DNA of 64,000 nt, taken from positions 15,563,194-15,627,193 of the forward strand of contig OX328102.1 of the NCBI GenBank assembly GCA_946811185.2, written 5' to 3'. A model generated the notes under the pieces. That model did no database searches and had not been told where the DNA came from. It was given only the letters and a program-made list of their open reading frames with translations. Both the position numbers and the translations under genes were made by a program. The stretch is from Hippopus hippopus (Eukaryota > Mollusca > Bivalvia > Cardiida > Cardiidae). Positions within the stretch are counted from its first letter, which is position 1; every line of letters begins with the position of its first letter. Positions 31,216 to 41,429 of the stretch are shown piece after piece.

Positions 31216-32115
31216 GCACTTTTTGCTCTGGTGAGCTAAAAACTTGTATTTCTTGAGATTCTATATTTACAAACATCTCTTACTAATATACTTTCAGAGC
31301 TTTCTCCTGCTAGAAGAATGACACTAAAAAGGAACCATGACTGCAAGACAACTACACCTCACGGGGACCACATGTTATAATTTGTGCAATGGTGGTCTCA
31401 TATATCATTGGACATGCAGTCATTAAAACATTTAATTAAAGAAAAATAGTGCTATAGTATTAATGTTCTATGTTTACCATCTTTGCAATGCAAAGAAGTT
31501 CATGCTAGTATTTACCGGTACTTTTCAAAATCAGTAATGGTTAAAAGGGTATTTAAATCCTAATCACGAAATGCCACTAAATTAAAACAGCATTGCAGCA
31601 GACTGCTTTTGAAAATATTGTGACCAAATATGATATTGCTCACAGTCAGCAATATCTATTTGCCACAATGTTTTCATCTCAATCTTTCAATTATTTTTCT
31701 CCATTTGCCTCAGATTTTATCTAGTGTTAAAAGTAAAGGTAGGTTTCAAGACTTTGTTAAATAAAGGAAAAGCAATATTCTTGTTTATGTTTAGAACAAA
31801 AATCCTTAATGCCCCTTTAAGAGTGAAAGCAATATACATGTAGTAAAATTCAGTCATTGACATTGTGTGGAAAAAGAAATTCCGTTACATACAAGTCTTA
31901 TTAGCTGCACAAAATTAATAGTCCTTTGAAAACATTGTGAAAAATGGCAAATAACTGAATAATTTTGGATTTTTTAACAATATTTTTCTGAAGCGGAAAT
32001 TTGCTGCATCAAGGGACCCGAATAACATGAGAATAATATAAAAGTGTTATGTTACTACACATGTAATAAAGATAAATATCTACAAAATTTTCAAGACTTC
32101 TCACGTTTATTTCTT

Positions 32116-32330
32116 TTAATCTTTACCAACGGATAAAATTCTGGACTTCTTCAAATTCAAAGCATTTGCAGACGACTCATTGATTTTGGCTCACATTCTA
32201 CAATTTACCTATTAAAGGGTAGGAAACATTGTGTTGAAAGGAGAAATTGTTAGTTGTCTTTTCCCACAATGTTTCCTAAAGCATTTAATTTTCTGCAGGG
32301 TTGTTAAAACTCAGGATTTTTGGTATAGAC
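32116..32330. mobile_element. MITE family A, degenerate
   Basis: The left end TTAATCTTTACCAACGG, the words TTCAAAGCATTTGCAGACGA and GGAAACATTGTGTTGAAAGG, and the right-hand GGGTTGTTAAAACTCAGGAT belong to the family. The central palindrome is partly lost. Repeated in each unit. Confidence 0.55.
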
Positions 32331-32669
32331 TTACAAGTCATCAAATAAATTAACTTAATAGCTTCTGAAACATATTTGCAGCATAAAACTTCAGAAGCAT
32401 CCTTGTAAATGTGAAAAAAAATAATCAAGGAGTAAAGCTTGAGTATTCAATATATCATGTCAAAAGCAGATATTACTTATTTTGACCAATTTGTCCTTAG
32501 GTCAAAATGTTTTCAAAATTAGTCTGCTGCAAGACACAAAAAGTTATCTACAGGAGACAGCCCACTGACCGCTTTATCTGCTGGTATCATATCACTGGCT
32601 GTCTCTGGTCCAACAACTTGCAAGGTTGAATTAAACAAGGGCTGTATAAGAAGTAGACATGCAACCATT

Positions 32670-32893
32670 TTAACCTTTTACCATTTAACAAAATTTTCAT
32701 CATGTCTATTTTAAAAGCAAAGTTGGAGGATGAAACAATTGTAGCCCAAATGATTAGGTTTATTGTTGAAAGGAAACAATGTGAGAAAAGTATAAAAAGC
32801 TGGTGACCAGCTTTTTTCTCCTCTTCCTTCAATGTTGTCAAAAGCCCTCTGTATCAGGGTAATTAAAAACAGAATTGTTTGATAAAGGGTTAA
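32670..32893. mobile_element. MITE family A with TTAA flanks
   Basis: TTAA at 32670-32673 and 32890-32893. The centre AAAAAGCTGGTGACCAGCTTTTT is a near-perfect palindrome. The minus-strand reading frames here are by-products. Repeated in each unit. Confidence 0.7.
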
Positions 32894-33671
32894 CTCACAA
32901 AACAAAATTTCGATTGGTTCAAGTTGAGAGGATTAGCAGGTGATATGTAGCTGAACTAGTGAAATTTGTCTTTGAATGAGTAGAAAACACAGTGGAAAAA
33001 AGATTTCCAATATTTTCTCTTTTTCTCACAACTGTTACGGCTTCCCTCCCCCTGGCTGTTTTAACACAAGCTCATTTGGTAAAGAGCTAACAGGATGCCT
33101 TCTCTTCTAAGTACAGGAAAATGCCTTGCAAATCATATCTTGTGGTACATCCTGTTGCATCTGCTGTCATTTGGACTGTCATGAATTAATCTTGTACTTT
33201 AGTGGTTTGGCATTTCCTAAGCTTCTAAAGTAGGTGATGTTTCATGCGGCACTGTACAGATGTTTCGGACAGTTATTGTGATTGTTCTGAAGCTGTTGAT
33301 TCTCACTGTAGAGCCAACATCCATAAAATTATGTATTGGCTTGAATAAAGTGGTCAGTTTCTGATCTTCAAATATATGACCACCCAATCAGACTTTTAAA
33401 GGTGACATCCTGTGTAACATATTAGAAATGAACAACAGCATCTGAAATGAAATTACAAAAATTATAAACTTGAAATACGAGTGCAGTCCTTCAGGATACC
33501 CATTTCTTTGAACATTAATCAGACCAGAATTCTATCAAAGCCTGAGTGTCTTCCTGCACACTTTGCTAACTCATGTACTGCATTAGATTTGATTTGATTG
33601 GGAAACATAGCATGTCAGTTTTTGCAAAGTTTGGTCTTTTTCCAGTGTTTATGGGAGTACCCTGAGGTAAA

Positions 33672-33862
33672 AGGTATTGAGAAAATTGTTGGAAAATTGT
33701 TACATCATGATCAGACTGCACAAAGTGTGCAGTCTGATCTCTGATCTACATTGATCGCTTTGCTAAGACATTCAAGACAAAGGCAACTTCAACATTATTC
33801 TTACGATCTTATTTATAGAATGAAAACGCCTCTTTGATTTATTCGGCGCTCTAGAAAGGGTT
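33672..33862. mobile_element. MITE family C in the unit
   Basis: The palindrome GATCAGACTGCACAAAGTG/TGCAGTCTGATC lies at about 33707-33738, followed by GATCGCTTTGCTAAGACATTC and ending near GAAAGGGTTAA. The candidate gene's first exon begins about 30 bp after it. Confidence 0.6.
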
Positions 33863-33889
33863 AAGCCTATTTACCCAGTTCCCAGTGAA

Positions 33890-36800
33890 ATGATGAATTT
33901 ACCTGAAAATAATTCAACAAAAGATGCCGAAATAGATTTTGAAGCCATGAATTCACGACCAGTTAAGAATTTTCTTTGGTCCTATGTATGTAATTGGCTT
34001 TCTAAGGCAATTCAATGAATAAAATGAGGCCGAGTAATTGCAACTGTCATTATCGGCAACATTTAATATGGTGCAAAGGGGACTTAGGTGCGAAACTACC
34101 CTGGTGCGAAACACATCAAAACGGCAATATGTTTCTTAACGCCCCTGAAGACGCGATCAGAGTGCATTTCTAGAATGAAATGCTTAAAAACATTATTCTA
34201 TTGCCATAACTGGGTTAGTTTGACCTCTTTAGATCAGAAATCAACCGAGTACATGTCCATTGCAACGATGTACGAAAACTGGGTTACGGATTTTCGCTGA
34301 TTTCCACGGCCTGTTTTTAATCACAGCATTATTTCTCAATAATATTTTAACCCTTACCAACATCTTGCATCTCCGGTTTTTCCTCTCCAAACCCAGTTTT
34401 GAGAATTTGAATAACATACACATCAGTGTAGCGTCATGAATGTCGGTACATACATAAGCAAAACAGTGGAAAAAAGCTCAATATGGCGACCAGTGATCCC
34501 GGAAGTGCATTTCATCTAAACGAGACTTACAGACCCTATATTTATAAAAAAAAAATTGACGTTTAATACGCTGAAAGTAGGAGGAAATTAGATAACCTGT
34601 ACTCATTAAACTGACGATGATTTTTAAGTTGTCATCCGATCTGTAGATAATTTTTGTCATTTTTGACCAATCAGGTAATTGTGCGAAAGATTGTGATACG
34701 TGTGACGCTGTGCGACCAACCGGAAGACACTCAATTTTTAGTCATCCCCTTCTAGATTTAGACTAAAACCCAGAACGAAGTCGTAATTTTATTTTTAAAA
34801 ATCTAGAAAGGTGTTACCGCAAAACGAGCTTCGCTCGTTACTAACTGCTCTTTGTTAGTAAATCCAACATTGCGTATTTATTTACTGTCTTTTTCATTGA
34901 TATTTCATAGCGCGGTAAAACTGCTCCTTCATGACGTAAAAATGACGTGATTCATGACGTCATTATAGTATTGAACATTTGCAGATTCAGTGGATTTATT
35001 ATTAGAAGTTCAATACGCGAGAATTAAGTTGAAAATAAGATTGTTTAAACCCAGCAGAGTAACAATGAGCTTTCAGCTCTCTCTTTGAATTTACTGTTGG
35101 ATTTTTTTTGTCAGTATTCAGAAAATATAAATTCAGCTAGCAATTTGAACTTCGGACTCGATATAAAATCAGAACGAAAAACATTATGAAATCTCGTATA
35201 CATGTTTGTTTACATTAGTTTGACTGCAAAAGTAGTTCCGGCACTGCTGATTTTTTTTTTGATGGAGCTATGAAAATTTTTTTTCAGCCAATCAGAACTG
35301 GCCAATGTTCATGAAAAAAAACTAATATTGAATTATTATGTTATGGTATATGTATATGCATCAAGCTGCATGTGAAATACGGAATATTTTGTTGTTATTA
35401 CTTTCCAGGGCCTGTATTCACCAACCATTCATAAAAATAGTTTTAGTTTTAATCTTCAAGATTTTCTAAATTTGAAAGTAACTGGCTAAACCAAATTGTG
35501 TAGCAAATCAGAAGTTCTGTTACTTTCAAGTTTAGAAAATTCTGGAGAATAAGACAAAGAACGTTCTTGAGAATGGTTTGTGAATATGGACTCAGGTGCC
35601 TGTATTTGATTCGAGCAGCATGAGAAAATTTGATATCGCCCGAGATCGAAGGTCGAGCAAAATGTCATTTGTTTACGCACTGAGAAGTGAACACAAGCAA
35701 ATGGAAAGTTACTACAATTTAATATTCGTTTGGCTCCCATCACCCGAGGTATGCCGAATGTTCGTTTTTATGAATGGCGGATTAATATTATAATGTAACA
35801 TTTTGACCAATCAAAATCGCAAGTCAATGCATGCTTATTCCGTGCGCGAGATACGTCAATATACCGTATTAGGAACATACAGTGTGTAGATACAGACTTT
35901 CTTTTTTCTGTCTTTCGCGCTATTTCATCCGCCGACGCATGTATTTGTGCCGGAAAGTTTACTGATATATAATAAAAGTTGATATCTCGCGAATCAATAT
36001 TTCATTGGTCGTCTGCAAAAGCTTTCAGTATGCACAAGTCTAAACTTTAGTTGTCTGGTTTTTTTTTCAATTTAATCGCAGTCTTAATCTGGATTGCATA
36101 ATAATTGTTTAACCGTCTACCAAACAATCCCGACTTTTAACGACACTAGCACAGAAAGGGACTTGGAAAAAACTGTGGGTAAAAGAGAAAATGCTGGTGG
36201 CTAGCATTTTCTCCTTTTCCGATAATGTTTTCTATCCTATCAAAGACAAATACCACCATTCTAGTAATAGTTAGTTTGTCGTCTGCAAATTCTTTGAATT
36301 TGGATCAGTCTAATATTTTGTCGTTTTGTAAAGAATTGATGCTTGTCACGGCCTTGATCTATATCAATAAACGTTATATAATAAATATTGGATATTACAT
36401 GTGAAGTCATTATTTTCTAACGTATTTTTAAAAATAATGATAACGTGGCATTGCCGACTTTCTATCGTTTTTTTAATGAAGCGTTAGACAAAACGCTACA
36501 AAAAGAACACAGATGTAATATTCTTTTTGTAATATATTCGACTGAATTTCGTACTCCGCCCCAAATGATTCTCATATCTACATTTCTTTACCAAAAATGA
36601 AAATGACAAAGTGTGAAAAACGGTTTGTAGAACCCAATTTGCGACTGTCTGGATTCAAAATAAGAAATAGAACTATTTTTTCAAGTACCTATATGCGCCT
36701 CAAAAACCTATAATTGACAAAAAAAAAAAAACGTTTCTTTCTTTCGAGAATGGCACGGTTTATAAAAAAGTGTGTGAAGCGGCTTTGTTTACTATAATGA

Positions 36801-39800
36801 TTGATTTATTGTATTGCGTTAAACGCCGTTTTCAACATTATGTCGGTTATATCGCATGCTTTCCTGGAGTCTCTTCTACCAGTACTCCGCGTAATTTTCT
36901 TTCCAAGCCAATGGCTGCTTTCCCACATAACCATGGTAGAAATAATGATCTGTGGGAGAGGAATTCTGTGAAAAGGTGGTCTTTTGCATCTTGGTAATGC
37001 ATTATTTTCAGCAAGTCATCACATCACATATCTATGGATCCATAGAATCAATTTTGTTTGAAATAATGAATGCATAATGAAGTAGAAAGGTCCTCGTACA
37101 AGTAGGAAATTTTAAGCGAATAGCAAAAAAACTTCGATCCATGCCAGACTGTGCGGACTGCGCAGGCTGACATGAATCGATGCTTTTTGCAGATGCGTTA
37201 AACCCATTTTCCCAGATCTTCGTTAAATATTAATTTCAATTTCCTAGGTCTATATCTATTATACGGAATATTCAATATCACAGACAACAAATATGCACTT
37301 AAATAATGATATGAAAAAGGCAAAGCCTCAGTACGAGCGACATGAATGATTTGTGAAACAAATATCTAATAATTCGAATGACGACCTGGACTCTAAATCT
37401 TGAAATCAAAGGGTTTTGAGTTCGAATTCCGGCTTTGCCAAAACTAATTTTGAGCGTTGTTAAAAGTAGAAAGCATGCTTCTTTCGTTGATGTATACGTG
37501 TGAAATAGATCGAACAGTCCCGGATTCCCTAAACAAAATTAAGACAGTTTCTCAGTAGTTTTGTTAATTTATATAATGTAAAAAACTTGAGTGATTATTA
37601 GTTCACGTACTTTTAAAGAACATTTTACAGGGACATTTCCTCACTGCATGTAGATCTAGATCTATAAGAGAGAGAGAGAGGAAAAAAAAAAAAAAAAAAA
37701 AAAGAAAAGAAAAGACTGAATGGAAGAAATTCACGGTCACATTTTCACATTTGCATGTAAAAAGGAGAAGGGGAAAAAAACCCTTCACTTTCATAGATCT
37801 ATGTCATTCCGCGGAACACTGCTGTCTTTCTAAAATACCACCAGTGGCTTTGATCGCCAGGGAATCATGTGACCGCCACATGTTCAAGGGTTTAGTTGGC
37901 GATTAAGGACGACTGGATGGTTTCCATCGCTACCCGGGCGCTACTGCAGCGACATCTGATCATTCTCAGACCCGATTCATATCATGATCTCTCCATCTTC
38001 GGAGAATTATGATGTTTTTTTCAACTATGATTTTTAACACTTTAACACTTTATTTCTCATGTAGATCTGTCAATGGCGACATGTTTTTCCTTGAGTTTCT
38101 TTAAAATAAAAGTGCGTAGATCGCCAAAATTAGATTATTTGTAGCTGTCCTTTTTCATCCCATCTGCTTTCCTACAAGTCCATCGTTGAAACAGTGATCA
38201 GTGTAGAGAGAGGAATGAATTCTGTCGCAATGACTAGATCTATCATCAATCCTAAGATAGAAATTTACTGAGTTATCGGATAGATATCCAACTTATGGTA
38301 AACCCCCCCCCCCAAACTTTTGGATCTATCAACAACTTCTATCGTTATAACATTTGAATAAATATAGTTGAGCCATGTTGCGGGAAAAAAGGGTTTAATG
38401 CATCTTCGTGTTGCATGATACCAAGAAAGTCATCACATAATTATAGATCCATATAATCCATTTTGTATGATAACTGACTGAATCACGAGGCATGCATACT
38501 GGTCCTTTGACATGCAGAAAATTGATCAATATATTTAGCATAGAGTTTTGATCCAGGTCAGCTTGCGCGGACTGCACAGGCAGACCTGGATCGATAGTTT
38601 TTGCGGATGCATTTAGTCCCCTTTTCACGGATCATAAATCCGACTTTCTCTGTACACGGTATTTTGAAACAGTCAAAAAACTAGTTGCCGAGCCCTGGTA
38701 GAGCAGTCGGTAGCGTATAAGACTCAAGAACAGGGGGTCGCTCGTTCGATCCCCGGCTCGGCCAATTTCTTTCCGAGGACTGATGATAGTTATTGCGACA
38801 TGATTCATTCCTCTCACACCGCTGATCATTGTTTCGACGATGGTTATGCGGGAAAGCAGCCAGTGGCTTTGAAAGAAAATTGTGCAGAGTACTGGTAAAA
38901 GAAACTCCAGGAAAGTATGGATAGGTGCACTGGCCGCCGTGATATAACTGAAATAATGTTAAAAACGGCGTTAAACACCATACAATCAATCAATCATCGA
39001 TCAAAAAACTAGTTTAGTCGTGATTTCTTCGACACAATATTTTCCGCGAAAACCGGTTTGTGCATGACGTAAAAAAAGTATGATTAATGACGTCATCATT
39101 TGCTAGCATAGATTATTGCGTATAGGGTCTGTAAGTCTCGTCATGTGACCGCGAGAGTTCATCACTTCCGGGATCTACCGTAAATTTATCTCCTTTTCAT
39201 CACAGTATGTGAAGAGATACACGAAGCAATTACGAAGGATTAAGTCAGAATTTAAAAGTCCGAGCGATTTGAAAATTTCAGTAATCGATCAGAGAACGAT
39301 ATGTGACTATGAATACGCCACCTTAAAGAACAGATCGTATTCAGCGCAGGTAAACAGGTTGATGGTTGAACCTACTTTCGGTTTCGTATGCAATAGAATC
39401 ATGTTTTTTTGACGGAGTTAAATCAAAATAGGTGAATCACGTTTCTTTCACAAAACTACAGCTGTGTGAAGGCATAAAATGAAAGCATAAGTACGAAGCA
39501 AGACGTTTTAAAGCAGATATTTATACTTGTAATCCTCAATTTGCAGAGGGCGATCGCACAGATCTACGTTTCCGCTGTTAAATTCAGCCTCTGGTAATAT
39601 TGAAGTATTTTAAAAACAGCCACTCCAGTATTAAGTTTTCAAAGATCAAACCATATAAGACAGTTCAGATTCAAGATCAGACTGCATGTTCAGTGCAGTC
39701 TGATCTCGGTTGGTTGGTTGGTTGGTTGTATTGGGGTTTAACGCCACTTTAACAGCTGATGTCATATCATGGCGGTCGGTGACGCACATGTGTTTCCTGG

Positions 39801-41101
39801 CTTTCTCACACCAGTACTAACACAGCTTTCTTTCCAAAGCCACCGACTACTTTTCTCACATGCTTCAGCAGAGGTGAGAGGCGAAAATACGCCGGAAAGA
39901 AAGTTCGCCTCAACCGGGTATCGAACTCATAACCACCAGGTCATGAGTCCGACACGCTCACCACTGAGCCACCCGGGCGGGCTCTGATCTCGACCGACAT
40001 TTTGCTGAAAAGTAGGCCTATATTTATCTTTTTACCACAAGACAGAATCTTTGACTGGTCCAAATTGAAAGGATTTGCAGATGACAATTAATATTGTATA
40101 GTACTCAAATGATGGAAATTTATTTGAGAGGGTAGAAAATATTATTGAAAAAGGAGAAAATGTTGGTTATCACCATTTAATCCTTTTCCTACAATGTTTT
40201 CATAAGGCTTCTTCCTCTGAGTCTTTAAGATTCAGGATTGTGTTGTAAAGGATTAATTTTGTGCTTCACAGGCCAAGGGTCATTTAAGAAAAATGCAATA
40301 TGCTTGTTCCACTATGCACATTGAATATTAGTGCTGTGCTTGGTACTTTGGAAAGATACTCATGACCAGGCGCACTAACTGGCACATGAATGAAATGTTT
40401 AACCCTTTACCTTTACCTCTAAAGAAAACAGTTCATGAAAACATTATGGAAATAGGAGAAAATGCTGGTAACCAGCATGTCTTCCTTTTCCTAGGATATT
40501 TTCAACCCTTCCATAAATGAATTTCAATTGTTTAGCCACTCTTACTTTTTCGTCTACTAGTGTTTTCAATTTATACAAGTCATTAACCCTGTTGTTTGGT
40601 AACAGCTTATCCAGATCTTTGATATAGACTATACACGTTCAAATCTAACATGCAATTTGCATGAAGTATGTCCCAGTGCAAGGCCATATTGGTGTGTTAC
40701 ACATACAGACGAACAGACACAAGATGGAAAGGATTATTTCAGTGGTTATAACAATGGCTCTCTTGTCATTTATTGCAGGTATAGAAATTCTTCGAGTATC
40801 CCAGGGTGGGTTTTTGGAAGAGAACTTTGTTATCAGTGAAGTTCACCAGTAAATCTTCATCGGAAAGATATTATGCCCTGTTCAATCCAGCAAAGGATAA
40901 TAATTTACAACAGCTATTGAGACAATACAAAGACTTTCAAGGTATTCTGTAATTATTTAATTAAAAGTTGTTTTATACATGTACAAGCATAATTTGTCAC
41001 ATTTAATTCGTGTTACGCGACCAATTCTAAACCTTTACTTCACAGAGAATTTCAAGCATTACCTCCTTTTCGAAGGGGAAAAAAATGACCCATTAGGATA
41101 G
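33890..41101 (+). CDS. candidate four-exon gene of unknown function, copy 1
   Basis: Four segments fit together with GT-AG borders and matching phases: 33890-33985 (MMNLPENNSTKD.., donor GTATGT), 39206-39349 (KQLRRIKSEFKSPSDLK.., acceptor CATCACAG, donor GTAAAC), 40785-40941 (KFFEYPRVGFWKRTLLSVKF.., acceptor GTATAG, donor GTATTC) and 41046-41101 (acceptor TTCACAG, ending EKNDPLG and TAG). Together they give about 150 residues, basic and hydrophilic, with no signal peptide or membrane segment. I do not recognise the family. The last three exons look convincingly coding. The first rests on a 32-codon stretch and one phase match, and it could instead end at TGA 34016. The 5.2-kb intron holds SINEs and MITEs. 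The upstream promoter region is MITE-derived. Confidence 0.5.
35408..35600. mobile_element. MITE with GGCCTGTATTCACCAACC ends
   Basis: The left end GGGCCTGTATTCACCAACCA pairs with TGGTTTGTGAATATGGACTCAGGTGCC on the right. Inside, TTCTAAATTTGAAAGTAAC and GTTACTTTCAAGTTTAGAA also pair, so the element is almost wholly palindromic. Repeated in each unit. Confidence 0.65.
36109..36339. mobile_element. MITE family A in the unit
   Basis: The left end is TTAACCGTCTACCAAACAAT. The centre GAGAAAATGCTGGTGGCTAG with its partner AGCATTTTCTCC is a strong palindrome. The right end is TCGTTTTGTAAAGAATTGA. Repeated in each unit. Confidence 0.7.
36798..36985 (-). repeat. headless SINE body, minus strand
   Basis: GATTGATTTATTGTATTGCG at the left is the tail plus body end in reverse, followed by AACGCCGTTTTCAACATTAT, TACCAGTACTCC and TTTCTTTCCAAGCCAATGGC. 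It lacks the tRNA-like head. Related to the SINE at 38687. Confidence 0.6.
36995..37215. mobile_element. MITE family B in the unit
   Basis: TGGTAATGCATTATTTTC at the left and TGCAGATGCGTTAAACCCAT at the right, with GCGGACTGCGCAGGCTGACA inside as in the copies at 13221 and 38385. It directly follows the headless SINE. Confidence 0.55.
37310..37445 (+). repeat. tRNA-like sequence with GGCAAAGCC/GGCTTTGCC ends
   Basis: GGCAAAGCC near 37317 and GGCTTTGCC near 37431 are complementary. A good B box (GAGTTCGAATTCC) precedes the second. The spacing is too long for a tRNA and the A box is poor, so this is more likely a SINE-type head with an insertion. The old copy at 2280-2420 carries the same structure. 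Confidence 0.4.
37671..37704. repeat. (GA)n and poly-A tract
   Basis: GAGAGAGAGAGAGG followed by 22 A. In copy 3 one A of the run is C (59015). The minus-strand frame here is a by-product. Confidence 0.8.
38303..38313. repeat. poly-C run, copy-specific length
   Basis: 11 C in copies 1 and 2, 12 C in copy 3 (from 59620). It is one of two homopolymer differences that make copy 3 two bases longer. Confidence 0.8.
38385..38627. mobile_element. MITE family B in the unit, best preserved
   Basis: GAAAAAAGGGTTTAATGCAT at the left and ATGCATTTAGTCCCCTTTTC at the right. Inside are TGGTCCTTTGACATGCAG, CGCGGACTGCACAGGCAGAC and TGATACCAAGAAAGTCATCA. Repeated in each unit. Confidence 0.7.
38687..39000 (+). 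mobile_element. full-length tRNA-derived SINE with perfect 14-bp target duplication
   Basis: The head has complementary ends (GCCGAGC and GCTCGGC), an A-box-like TGGTAGAGCAGTCGGTAGCG and a B box CGTTCGATCCCC. A conserved body runs to AAAAACGGCGTTAAACACC, then an (AATC)n tail. TCAAAAAACTAGTT flanks it on both sides (38673-38686 and 39001-39014). The diverged copy near 1326-1340 shows the same flank without the SINE. Copies lie at 49345-49658 and 60005-60318. Confidence 0.92.
39709..39982 (-). mobile_element. SINE inserted into a family C MITE, 10-bp target duplication
   Basis: Minus-strand SINE: head with A box GTGGCTCAGTGGTGAGCG and B box AGTTCGATACCC, body with CTTTCTTTCCGGCG, and tail (AACC)n. 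TCTGATCTCG flanks it at 39699-39708 and 39983-39992 and belongs to the interrupted palindrome of the MITE. Copies lie at 50367-50640 and 61027-61300. Confidence 0.9.
40027..40256. mobile_element. MITE family A in the unit
   Basis: TTTTTACCACAAGACAGAAT at the left, GGATTGTGTTGTAAAGGATTAA at the right, and a degenerate centre GAGAAAATGTTGGTTATCACC. Repeated in each unit. Confidence 0.6.
40399..40605. mobile_element. MITE family A in the unit, shortened
   Basis: TTAACCCTTTACCTTTACC at the left and centre GAGAAAATGCTGGTAACCAG with partner AGCATGTCTTCC. The right end is poorly preserved at TTGGTAACAG. It lies 180 bp upstream of the third exon of the candidate gene. Confidence 0.55.
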
Positions 41102-41429
41102 ACTTGCTAAAATTACTAATGAAATTCACAGTGTTGTCACAGTATAATATTATGATGAAATTTTTGTTACCATTTTTGTGGAGTATATAACAAAATTGCA
41201 AGAGTATTTTGGTATTATCATTGCAGCCACTTCACTTATCCCTATGTTTCTGAACATCTCACACCAGTAATATACTTGTCCACACAATATTTTTGAGATG
41301 TGATCCATCCATTTGATGAAGATCAATGCAATTTCAGTCACTTTTGTAAAGAAATCTGTTGGCTGAAAAACAGCCAGTTGCTGAGGAAGAATCCTGTGAG
41401 GGATACCTACAAGGGACAGTTAGGAAACT

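Larger units (their letters stand above)
34494..39180. repeat. 4.7-kb segment with inverted ends inside the unit
   Basis: GATCCCGGAAGTG..CGAGACTTACAGACCCTATA at 34494-34541 is mirrored by TATAGGGTCTGTAAGTCTCG..CACTTCCGGGATC at about 39129-39175. The left flank matches one end of the old copy at 0.9-2.5 kb and the right flank the adjacent part. This suggests either an inversion or an element between inverted ends. Confidence 0.5.
30772..41429 (+). repeat. 10,658-bp tandem unit, copy 1
   Basis: Begins at CCTGGGAAGGTGAACTTACA directly after the gap. The same sequence restarts at 41430, so the unit start used here is simply the contig edge. The unit holds a candidate four-exon gene, two SINEs with target duplications, a headless SINE, several family A MITEs, one family B and two family C elements. 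Confidence 0.97.

Noticed and set aside
38687..38765. A functional tRNA gene
   Set aside because: The ends pair and the A and B boxes are present, but the arms do not form a standard cloverleaf. The sequence continues into a SINE body with an AATC tail and flanking target duplication.
38681..38989. 102-codon minus-strand frame and its copies at +10658 and +21318
   Set aside because: Antisense of the full-length SINE. Similar peptides elsewhere (36770-36997, 39769-39987, 1686-1967) are also SINE-derived.
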